From Prorocentrum cordatum (lineage: Eukaryota > Sar > Dinophyceae > Prorocentrales > Prorocentraceae): 64,000 bases of DNA. The DNA lies in contig CAUYUJ010015504.1 in the NCBI GenBank assembly GCA_963575745.1, forward strand, positions 298,199 through 362,198. The letters are read 5' to 3'. The notes under the pieces are model-generated. The model did no database searches and was not told where the DNA came from. It saw nothing but the letters and a program-made list of their open reading frames with translations. Below, piece after piece: positions 11,199 through 20,599 of the stretch (position 1 is its first letter; the number at the start of each line of letters is the position of its first letter). The translations under genes and the position numbers were made by a program.

Positions 11199-12358
11199 AA
11201 TGGGTCGCGCGCCCCAATTCCCAGCAGCTGGGCTGCGCGCGGGGCCGCGCCGCGTAGTTCCCGCCCATCTGGCGGCGCGAACTTGCTCTGGCTGCAAGAG
11301 CATTTGCGCTTGCGACGGGCCAGCTGGCCAGCTGGCCAGCTGCTGGCTATGGGCTATGGTTTGGGCGTCTCGATCGGTTTGTGTTTGCGCCCAGGCGCGT
11401 TGTTCGCAGCGTGGCTTGCGCGTCTGTTCATGGTTCAGCTGTTCAGCTGCCACTGTTGAGCATGATGGCGTTGGCGATCGCTTACTTGCCCGACCGCGGC
11501 CTGAGTTATGAGTGGCGCCGTTGGCTTCGGGCATTATCCAAGCGCGGGTTCTCGGTCCTCGGCCGCCCTGCAATCGCGGCGGGCCCGAGGTCAGATGTGA
11601 TTTGGTTATAGATTCGATGGGCGGGCACGCGCGGGCTCGCCATTTCGGGGCCGCGCGCTTTTGCACCTGCCGCGGCACATTCGGCGGGCGGCATGGGCGC
11701 GCGATTGCCGCGGGAGCTGTCGTTGCGTTTGTCGTGCCATAGCCTTTTCTTTCTGGGCGCTCTGCTGTTTTCCGTGCTCCCATTTCCAAGCGTCTAAACG
11801 GCTAAGGTCTAAGCTTTAAGCCTCTCGCGTTTAAATATCTAAGGTGCACTGTTCCAGGCTTACGCGTTGAAGGTCGGGCTTCAAGCCACAGCAGCGCCCT
11901 GGGCAGCGAGAATGCACGTTCGAACGGCCAACGTTCCAACTCCTCCCTGCTTAAGCGTTGCCAGGTGCTCAGTTACCGATGGTATGTGTGCCCTTTGTGC
12001 ACCGAGTTCCTACGCATCTGAACAGTTCGGTGTAGCGCGCGGCTCGCGCGCGTGCCAGCGCGCGCCTGGCCAGCGCGAGCGCGACGCGCGGGCGAGGATG
12101 GCGTCTACGGTCTACGCGCCCAGCTTCCATAAGCACAGAGCAGACGGCACGCGCGCGCAAGTCGCAAGTCGCAGAGCAAGTCCACAGTGACGCTTGCTGA
12201 CTGCGTGGAAATGCGAGAAAAGACAAGGCGCGCGCCGCGGCGAATTCGGGTTGCCCGCGTCGCATGGCCGCGTGGCCCGTGGGCGGATTATTGAGAGATG
12301 ATAGCTGGCAGCTAGGAGCTAGGTTCGAGGTGCGAGTTGGTAAATTCAAATTTGATAG

Positions 12359-12480
12359 TTGGCAGCTGCTAGACGCTCGCTCGCTAGCTGCTGGCTGCTC
12401 GCTGATCGCTGATGGTTCGTCAGCGACCAGCTGCTAGCATGCTAGCTGATCGCCGCTAGCTGCTCGCTGCGAAGTGCTAG
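12359..12480. repeat. GCTAGC / AGCTGCT word cluster
   Basis: Short palindromic words (GCTAGC, AGCTGCTAGC, CGCTGATCGCTGAT) are packed together over about 120 bases. They can pair with each other in many registers. No longer repeat unit is visible. Confidence 0.5.
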
Positions 12481-13540
12481 CGGCCCGTGCCATTGCGCTG
12501 TCGGCTAAAAAGCGCGGCAGCCCGCAGCGGGCGTACAAACCGCCCGCGTGCGCGCGCGGGGAGGTGCGCATTCCCGCCGCATAGGAATAGCCATGCTGGT
12601 TGAGGCTCTGCGATATGGAGTCTTGGGCTTAAGGTTGGCCCATAGCGCCTGGCCCCATGGCGCCTAGCGCCTGGCGCCCAGCGCTTAGCGGGCATCTCCG
12701 AGCGGCCCAGAGCTTCGCGCGCCGACATGGCTCTCAACGCGTCGCGCGGCGCTCGCCCGCCTGCCCGCCGTGCCACGTGAAGCGCGCGCTTGAGTCGCTT
12801 GCGCGCGCCAGCGGGCGGCCCAGCAGTTTGCAAACTCCCAGTTGAAAGGCTGCCGCTTTGGCCTGGGGTCTGAGGTCTAAGGTCTAAGCCCCAAGCCTTA
12901 CCCCAATCTTAGACATGTATGTGAATCCTGGGCGCCCGCGCATATGGCGCCCGAGTTCCAAGGTGCTTATTTGTTTACTTAACCGTGGTCTTCGCCACGC
13001 GGCTTCGCGCGCTCATGGCGCAGCGCGTCGGTCGAGGCGAGCGCGCGCGGGGCGCTCCGCAGACGCGCTGCAGAGACAGCCTTGTATGGTGTAGGCGTCG
13101 AAGTGACATTTGCACTAGCCATCCTTCGTCATTAATCCGCAGCCCCTTGTGCCCTGATGCCTAGTGCCTAGTGCCTGGTGCACAGCGCGCGCCCGCTGTG
13201 TACTGCAATTTGCAATGCGGCTTTCACGCGCGGGGCGCATGGTGCAACGCGCGCCAAGCGCGCGGGGCGTCTGAGTTCTTGGTTGCCAAGCAGCAGCGTC
13301 GCCGCGTTTGCCTCGGGCCTGGGCATTGCATCTGCGCCTTAAACCTTAAACTGGACGCTTAGCCCTTTCGCGGGACGCGTGCACGCGGCCACGGCGCGCG
13401 ACATCCAGTGCGCGCTACAATGCGCGACGCGACCATGCGCGCGCGCAAGGCAAACGGGGGCTGTAGCAGGCAGTGCGGCGAACTGCAGTTGCCATGGCGG
13501 CATTGACGGTTAAGGGTTCATGGCTGATATATGGAGTCAC

Positions 13541-13810
13541 GCCTGGGCGTGGGGCGCTAGAGCGCTAGACGCTAGAGCGCTTAGCGCTCTCGCGCGCTTG
13601 TCGAGTCTCCATCTCGGCGCGCGTTGCTCGCGCGCCCGCCGCGTGGCGCGACGCGCGACGCGCGCGCGGAGATCTGCGCGCTTTCATGGGAATGTGTGCA
13701 ACTTTGGCAATTGGCAAAGAACATTAGGTGTACAACCGAACGGGATAAAGAATACTTACAGCGCATAGCGCGTAGCGCTCAGCGCTGAGCGCTTAGCGCT
13801 TAGCGCTTGG
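13541..13810. repeat. AGCGCT palindrome clusters
   Basis: Two clusters, about 13548-13600 and 13758-13810, consist of chained AGCGCT, TAGCGC and CTAGAGCGCT words. The second cluster reads as four to five successive palindromic hexamers. No function can be assigned. Confidence 0.55.
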
Positions 13811-14236
13811 CTTTTACCGCGTGCCGATGTCGCAGTCTTGCAACGTGCACCGCCCCCTCTGCCCCGCGCCCGACCGCCCCTCGCCCGCGCGCGGGGACGC
13901 ATTGCATGCCGCATGCCGATATACTTCCACGCGGCGCATGGCAGACGGCAGCGCGGGGTATCGCGCCGCCATATACCATTGAATTCTGAGGCGTTGTATT
14001 CGCGTTGCAAAGAAGTGGGCGCCCGTTGCATTTGCGTTGCATTGGAGTTGCAGCGCGCTGGGTGCTGGGTATGTAATTTGAATAACCGATGTTCGAGGTT
14101 GGATGTCAGGGTTTGGTGGCCGCGCAGTGTATAGCTTATAGTGTACAACATCTAGATTACATATGAACACTGAATTGTGGGGCATTGCACCAGCATTGCA
14201 TTTGCATTGCAGCTGGGTGTTCGCGTCGGTGCTTAC

Positions 14237-14446
14237 ATGCCTTGTGCTTTGCTTTGCAAGGCGCGCGTGCCTGGTCCAGTTCCTCCTCCAACTCCGCCGC
14301 CGACGGGAGCGGCCGCATCTTCTTCGTCTGGGTCGGGGCCGCCGCCCCCGCCACCCGCGGGCCCAGTGGAACGGGTGAAAGCAGACGTAGTGTTTTTTGT
14401 CGATTGCGGTCCAGGCAAGAAGCCTGGCAAGATCACATGGTATATT
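14237..14446 (+). CDS. ORF1-family relative, exon 1
   Basis: First coding exon of a protein related to element ORF1. From the ATG at 14237 it encodes a Pro/Ser-rich stretch and then VVFFVDCGPG and PGKITWYI, which match NVDVGP and GKITYY of ORF1. The proposed donor is GCGGCC at 14447, a GC donor, leaving the frame in phase 0. In-frame codons upstream of the ATG are also open, so the true start or an earlier exon is uncertain. Exon 2 is at 14715-15038. Together they give about 177 residues, shorter than ORF1 because the N-terminal WGHYGD block is missing. Confidence 0.5.
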
Positions 14447-14714
14447 GCGGCCTTGCGGTTCCCGTTTGCACACTAATCGGTACCCTTTTGCCAATGAGGG
14501 GTCGCATCTGGGTTGTATGTTCTAGGTTTCACTTTTTAGACAGGGGGCGGCGTAGCTGGAACTGGAGTTTGGAGGACGAGGAGAACTAGGAGGGCAATGG
14601 GCAATGGCGAGGGCGACAACAAACACTACACACTACCTGGGAAGAAGAGGGCGGCGACGACGACAGGAAAGTTGGCCCAAAGGACGCGCCATGCACCTTT
14701 GGCCTCGTCTGGAG

Positions 14715-15038
14715 GCACGTGCGGATTTAAAGAGCGGGAATTTCGAGGCTGTTTGCAAAAATTGTGCAGGGTTGTGCCGTCGCACAAAAACGTCTTATCC
14801 CCCTAAAAGGTGGAGGATTGTGACTCACCCTGGACAGGGCCGCCCCGTCGGCGATCTCGTTGCTTGGCTCTTGCACGGCGCGGCAAACAATAAAGATCAT
14901 AAGATTCACGATCCGCCGCGCCCTGCCAGGTTAGATGGCAGGAATCTTGCTAAACAGTCTGCTTCAGGGCGGCAGTTGCTCGCGCAGGAACGCCCGAAGG
15001 GCGCAGACCCGTACAGCGAGCCCAATTCGCCCATATGA
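14715..15038 (+). CDS. ORF1-family relative, exon 2
   Basis: Continues the ORF1-like domain: SGNFEAVC, then CAGLCRR, HPGQGRPVGDLVAWL and a tail SASGRQLLAQERPKG ending in SEPNSPI. It aligns with the ORF1 C-terminal domain to the last residues. The C-x6-C pair is kept, an extra Cys gives CxxC, and the third ORF1 Cys is replaced (GRPVGD). The acceptor is GAG followed by G at 14713-14715, phase 0, matching exon 1. The intron would be 268 bases with GC-AG ends. Alternative: two separate decayed fragments of one copy. Confidence 0.55.
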   Translation, partial: ARADLKSGNFEAVCKNCAGLCRRTKTSYPPKRWRIVTHPGQGRPVGDLVAWLLHGAANNKDHKIHDPPRPARLDGRNLAKQSASGRQLLAQERPKGADPYSEPNSPI

Positions 15039-15728
15039 AGCTACATTAGTGCCCGCTCGCCCAGCCGTGCGAACTTGTTGCTTAACATGTTACGTTCCAA
15101 CTGGAGACTGGAAGATGGAACGCAAAACAATATTTTGGCAGTCTGGTATCTGATAGGTTGGTGCGTGCAGTGTGTGTGATGCGTTATGTTACATGTGCTA
15201 AGCGTTAGGCGCTATGTCATGCTCTGCCATGGCGTTCCCCCGCGCCACGGCAGTGCTCAGTGCTATGCGCTATGCTGCCATGCGATGCTATGTTCAGCCC
15301 AGCGCGAAGGCTACGAGTCAATGCAACATGTTTGTATGTTGCCGCATATGCGTTTCCCACTCCTCAATGCAATTTGCTATTCGCTGTGTTCAACAAGTGC
15401 GGAGCTGTGAACTGCGTCCTGATGCGAGTGCCCCTGTCGATATGCGGGTCCTAGGACGAGACAGTATGGCAAGCGATTGTGTTCACCATTTCGGGCGGTT
15501 GGCTCTAGCGGGTCCAGATGGCAAACGCATGCGCTTAATCCAGCGCCCTAGCCCCTAGCCCCAAGCCCCCAGCGGGTGCAGAATCCATTTTACACAAGGC
15601 GAGATGGTGGGGTTCCAAATTCCAAGCGCATGTGTTTGCCTTACAGGGTGGTGGAAGATTAGGCGGCGTAGTGTTGCAAACGCTTGTGCTCGCTCTTGCG
15701 GGTGGCGGATTGAACAGCGTTGCAAAAT
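15039..15728. other. unassigned sequence
   Basis: No gene is supported. ATGCTATG/CATGCTCTGCCATGG-like words cluster at about 15186-15310. Short frames on both strands show no family feature. Confidence 0.45.
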
Positions 15729-16430
15729 TCAATGCTGCAAACACGCGTGCTTACTTAACGCGTCGGCCTGGCGGGTGGTGGGTTTGAAGCATTGCAGAGC
15801 TTGAACATTGCAAGCGTTTGTCCTTACCCTGGGGCCTCCAATGGGCCGTGTATTTGAAAACGAGGTAAGGTCCCATTTGCAAGTGCTGTAAACTGTTTCG
15901 CTCAGACCGTCAATCTGATTGACGGTTCGCCCCTTTGTTGTGGCACATCTTCCGATTACCATATCTCTGCGTTGGTTTACTCTTTCTTCGATTGGCGACA
16001 CAGCTCTAGCAGAGATGAGCACGACGTCATTAACCTCGAGTCTGTCCAGGATGAATAAGCCAGAACTCTTCGAGCATTGCCGATGGCTTCGCAAGGAGGT
16101 TAAGAATGAACGGAAAAAACCAAAGAGTTTGGAGAGTTCCTGTGCTCTGTCGTGCGGGGAGAAACTCTGCCTCAGATGGGTCTGGGCGTCGTCGGCCGCG
16201 AGTATCTTCGGACCCTTCCACAACTTCTGCAACCTCCCAAGGCTCGTCGGCTTGGTCTGGACCCCAGTGGACTTGGTTTTCGCGAGCCTCTTCTTTTTCA
16301 GCTTCTCGCGCGCCTGGACGACCGCGCTGGATTTGCTGTTGTCCACCAGCTCGATGACAGTATCGAGCACAAGCCTGGCGGCCTGCGCTGACCAGGGGAG
16401 CGCATCGTGTACAGCATCAGGTTTGCGCAT
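15729..16430 (-). CDS. hypothetical frame, 233 aa, coding strand uncertain
   Basis: The minus frame starts MRKPDAVHDAL, has a helical Lys-rich stretch (AREKLKKKRLAKTK) and continues RLQKLWKGPKILAADDA. Its second half is less gene-like. On the plus strand an ATG at 16015 opens a frame with MNKPELFEHCRWLRKEV, which also looks coding and faintly SAP-like, but that frame then becomes hydrophobic antisense. One of the two strands probably carries a coding remnant. I recognise no family, and the limits are those of the open frame. Confidence 0.3.
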   Translation of the reverse strand: MRKPDAVHDALPWSAQAARLVLDTVIELVDNSKSSAVVQAREKLKKKRLAKTKSTGVQTKPTSLGRLQKLWKGPKILAADDAQTHLRQSFSPHDRAQELSKLFGFFRSFLTSLRSHRQCSKSSGLFILDRLEVNDVVLISARAVSPIEERVNQRRDMVIGRCATTKGRTVNQIDGLSETVYSTCKWDLTSFSNTRPIGGPRVRTNACNVQALQCFKPTTRQADALSKHACLQH

Positions 16431-16599
16431 AGTTCAAGCGCCCGCCGCAGAGCGGACCATCGATGTTGTTCTAATCCTCAGAAAGGCGCGTGTACAGATG
16501 CTTGTTATCGTGTCCAGCGTTTCGTGCAAGTATCATAGTGGCCTTGCGCAGCAGCAGCTCTGCGATTGGCGGCCGAACAGAAATGTAAGACCGAGCAGT

Positions 16600-16730
16600 G
16601 TGTGCTATGCTGTGTGGTGCTATATCATGCCATGTGATAAATGCTAAGCGATATATCAAAGTTCTATGCTATGCAACGCTATGCGATGCTATGTGGTATG
16701 ATATGCATTGATATGCTATGAACGGCGTGT
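16600..16730. repeat. ATGCTATG-type word array
   Basis: Degenerate repeats of GCTATGC, ATGCTATG and GATATGC over about 130 bases. Similar words occur at 1190-1260 just before ORF1 (CATGGCATAGCG) and at 15186-15310. Confidence 0.5.
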
Positions 16731-17289
16731 CCAATCGATAAAAACGCTACTGCAGTGCAAACTGCAAACCCAAAGACGGCGCTTAGGAGCGCGAGGCCAG
16801 TCGGGGCGCCAGGGGAACGCCGATGCATCTAACTAAGAACAGTCGGGCACGCATCGGTCGGATGCCATGCGCCGTGAGGCCTCATGCTCTCATTACTTGC
16901 CATCGCTTTGCGATACGCATGGCAGATTCGTTGCAATCGCTTCGCGATACGCATGGCCTATCGGAATATTGTTGGAGTAGCTGTGGAGTATTGTTTGACT
17001 ATTTTTTGACTATTTCCAGACTATTTTTGGACTATTTTGTGATTATTTTCAGACTATTTTTGGAGTATGTTTCAGACTATTTTCTGACTATGTTTAGACT
17101 ATCTTTCGACTATGTTTGGGCGCATTGGTCGTTGCCGCATTCGCGCATTGGCGCGTTTGCGTGATGTCCCGACGGTGTCGACGCGCGGAGCGTTGCGACA
17201 CCAACGATTGCGCCCGAAACCGCGGGGTGTGCTAAGTGATATGGTGGGATCTGTGCTGTGACTGAGCACTAGGCACTAGGCGATAGGAC

Positions 17290-17660
17290 TCGAGAAGAGG
17301 CATCCTGAGGGCTTCCTGAGAGCCACCTGAGGGCATCCTGAGGGCCTCCTGAGGGCCTCCTCAGGGGGGCACCCTGAGGGCTTCCTGAGAGCGTCCTGAG
17401 GGCATCCTGAGGGCCTCCTGAGGGCCTCCTCAGGGGGGCACCCTGAGGGCTTTCTGAGAGCGTCCTGAGGGCATCCTGAAGGCCTCCTGAGGGCACCCTC
17501 AGGGTGCACCCTGAATGCTTCCTGAGAGCCTCCTGAGTGCCTCCTGAGAGTCTCCTCAGGTGGCATCCTGACGGCATCCTGGGAGCACCCTGAGGGCATC
17601 CTGAGGCCTGAGGGCCTCCTGAGGGCCTCCTCAATGGGGCATCCTGAGGGCCCCCTGCGG
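17290..17660 (+). repeat. CCTGAGGGCNT 11-bp tandem array
   Basis: About 30 units of CCTGAGGGCNT, mostly exactly 11 bases long, with occasional 13-14-base units containing AGGGGGGCACC. It lies between the arms of the inverted-repeat element. Frames through it are pure repeat translation. Confidence 0.8.
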
Positions 17661-17873
17661 GCCCACTCACCCTGGGGGTGAGGAGGCGGAGGAGGGGGTG
17701 GGACAAGGAAGAGGCCAAGAGGCAGGTGCATGATAAGGAAGAGGTGCGGGGGAGGATGAGGAGGAGGAAGGGTGCGGGGGAATGCGGGAATGGTGTTCGT
17801 GACCATCTGGTCCGCGGCGCGAGCCCGCGGGTTGGGGGTCGCCACCATTGTGCTCCACCGCCGTTTTTGCTCA

Positions 17874-17945
17874 GACTATTTTTGGAGTATTTTTGGACTA
17901 TTTAAATAGTCCAAAAATAGTCCGAAAATAGTTCAAAAATACTCC
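17874..17945. repeat. palindrome of the ATAGTC family
   Basis: A perfect 26-base palindrome at 17891-17916 centred on ATTTAAAT, extended imperfectly on both sides by GACTATTTTTGG units and their complement. It sits just before the right arm of the inverted-repeat element. Confidence 0.7.
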
Positions 17946-18336
17946 GCCGAAAATCGTTCTCCGATCCGCCCCGCGAATTTTCTTGGAGGGTGGCGGCGGT
18001 CCCCTCATCACCCGCTCGCGCCGCGTCCGTGAAGGGCATGGCGCGCATCGCGTCGGCCCCGCGGTTTCGGGCGCAATCGTTGATGTCGCAACGCTCCGCG
18101 CGTCGACACCGTCGGGACATCACGCAAACACATGCGCGATGGGCGCAAGCCAATGCACGAATGCGGCAACGGCCAATGCGCCCAAACATAGTCGAAAGAT
18201 AGTCTAAACATAGTCAGAAAATAGTCCGAACATAGTCTGAAAATAGTCGAAAAATACTCCCAAAATAGTCTGAAAATACTCGAAAAAATACTCCAAAAAT
18301 AGTCTGAAAATAGTCAAAAAATAATCAGACATACTC

Positions 18337-20599
18337 TTATCAGCATGCTGCCATGTTAACATGTTTACATATACGCATGCAGCGAGCGTCGCCGCGCGCG
18401 CTAAGTACCCCCCCACCCCCCCCCCGTTCGGGAAAAATATCGCCGCTTGTTTTTTTCATCAAAAAATGATGTTGCATTGACGTGCGCCAGACGGTCTGGG
18501 GCTAGGGCCCATGCGAGCCCCATAGTGCGCATTTCAAAAAACAAAATAATTGCAATTTAAACATATCGCGCTACAAAAACGGACGGCCAAACCGCCAAAC
18601 CTTATCTGGTGACCGTTTGCCGTTGACAGCACTGCTGTCGGATAGTCGGATAGTCTATACTCAGAGACCAGTGCGCGCTGGCATTTGGGTCCGCAGGCGC
18701 TACATAATTGCGCGCCGAGTCACTCGGGCAATTGCACCGCGCCCTCCAGCGACGCGCGCATGGCGCTTTGCCACCCTGACCAATGGCTCTCGGCCCACAG
18801 GTCATCGGACCTTCTGGCAAGGTGAACATCGGTTCATGAGCCGCCAGCGCCCGTTATAAGCAATGCGCCTCTTCGGTTTTAGGTCCTAGACACTTGCCCC
18901 TTAGACCCTGGATCGTAGACCCCAGACCATAACCGCGGGCCCGAAAACTCGAGGCCTTCGGGCCGTCTACTTCGCAGATATCACTGCGACCATGTGGGTC
19001 CATCGGCTGCAATCCATTGGGCGCCAAGCTATATAGCTAGACGCTAGACCGCTAGGCGCTAGACGCTCACTGCTAGATTGCTAGATGCTGGATGCTGGAT
19101 GCTAGATGCTAGATCTGGAAGCCACATGCCAAACGTCAGAGTAAACGAGGAGCCGCGCACCCGCCAGCGCGGCGCGACGCGCGTTGCACTTGCCGTGAAC
19201 GCTTGGTGTTAAGTGTTAAGCACAATCATGTTTGTATCTTGTTGCCTGTAGCCTGTAGTCAGCGCTGGCCGCTGGCGAGCAGTCGCGCCAGGTTGCGCCA
19301 TGTGGCCAGGTGCCTGGGAGCCAGGGCCCGAAACGCAGGGCGGCGCATTGCCGAAGGGGGTGGGGCGGCAAGAGCCCGTTACCCCGCCCGCGCTGAGACC
19401 GTCGTCGCGCTCGCTGTTCCGCGCTATCTGCAATCGGGGGTGGCGATATCAGAGGCGCGGCATCAACGGTGTCAGACGCCCGCGCTTCGAATTTGCCGCA
19501 GCACCCACCCAAGGCGGATGCATTTGTTCATATTAAGTGCGCGAACCAAGGCGCTTTGACAATTGGGTCGAACACGTGAGCCGTAAGCTCACAAATAACA
19601 ATCAACAGCCCGCAGGTGGGAACCTAACAATTAATACATAAGACTTAGCCGCTTAGTGCTAAATCCAGCAGCCCCCAATCGCTTGGCGCCCCGCCTAGCC
19701 GCCTAGCCCCGAGCCCTGAGCCCAGAGCCTCCAGTCTCTAGTCTCTAGTCGGTCACCCGTCATAGCGGGAGCTCGCTCGGCCACCCGACATGGAGTTGCT
19801 CCAGTCGGCGCCATGTTGGCGAGGCATGTGGCCACTTGCCGTTGCGGGGGATTCACTTGCCATCCGCCATGGTCTTAAGGCGCAAGGGCGCGCATTGTTT
19901 CAGACGTCGTGGTTTCGGGGCCTTCGGATCGGGGGCCTCAGGCTCGTAATGTTGCATGGGCCCAGGGCCCCAGGGCCTTGTAGTCATGTGGCCCAAGGGC
20001 CGTTTGTCCTTAGGCCTTAGGCCTTAGGTATTGGGTTTTAGGTCTTGAGCTCCGTGGCCCCCTGGCCTCGCCGCCTTATGGCTTGGGGCAGGTGCGCGTC
20101 GACATAGAGGTTCTCAGATCCTAGCTCCTAGCACCTAGCACCTAGCACCTAGCACCTAGCAGGCTTTGCAACGCCGATGCATCAGTAGGATTAGAGATTA
20201 GGCACCGTACCTTTCATGCAGGGCCCTTTGTAGGTCCAATACACCGCACCACCCCTACGGAGTTCCTAGTTTGTCCTGTACCGCCCATGTAGAGCTTCCA
20301 GTAAATCCCGCCCCGCCCATAAAGAGTTCCGGAAAGCTCCAGTACCGCCCGTATACAGATCCCAGTTGATCCTGCACCATCCCCAAAGAGTTACCAGTTA
20401 CCAGTAGGTAGTCGGTCCTTTGCCATACCGATAAAAATCTTTGTAAGCCCTGGGCGCTAGACGCTAGACGCTTGACAATACTTGTAGAGTTCCCAGCATG
20501 GCTTGTACCATCCCTAAAAATTCCCAGCGGGCCCACCACCATCCCTACGGAGTTCCCAGGATTGTATGAAACAAAGACGCCTCACACTGCAAAACCAGG
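18337..20599. other. unassigned sequence with short word repeats
   Basis: No gene is supported. Visible: a C-run at 18411-18426, GCTAGACGCTAGAC words at 19030-19110, AGCACCT heptamers at about 20128-20162, and degenerate repeats of a word like CGCCCATAAAGAGTTCC over 20235-20560, next to the left side of the third ORF1 copy. Confidence 0.5.

Larger units (their letters stand above)
11199..14236. other. GC-rich unassigned sequence with palindromic word clusters
   Basis: No gene is supported. AGCTGGCC repeats occur near 11320-11345. Dense GCTAGC/AGCTGCT words lie at about 12359-12480. GCGC-rich sequence with many BssHII-like GCGCGC words follows. The first bases may still belong to the element, because copy 2 runs out of the window. 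Confidence 0.5.
16985..18336. mobile_element. inverted-repeat element with long arms of 11-bp units
   Basis: The left arm (about 16985-17227) and right arm (about 18057-18336) are inverted copies of each other. The outer half of each arm is a chain of degenerate 11-mers: GACTATTTTTN in the left arm and ATAGTCNGAAA in the right, with 11-14 units each and almost no slippage. The inner half of each arm is a unique GC-rich stretch containing GTCCCGACGGTGTCGACGCG. The interior holds a second 11-mer array (17290-17660) and a palindrome centred at 17903/17904. No transposase is encoded. A non-autonomous TIR element or fold-back element fits best. Confidence 0.65.

Noticed and set aside
10815-11789. 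Minus-strand frame of 324 aa
   Set aside because: Arg/Ala/Pro-rich, overlaps many other open frames in a GC-rich stretch and shows no domain-like pattern.
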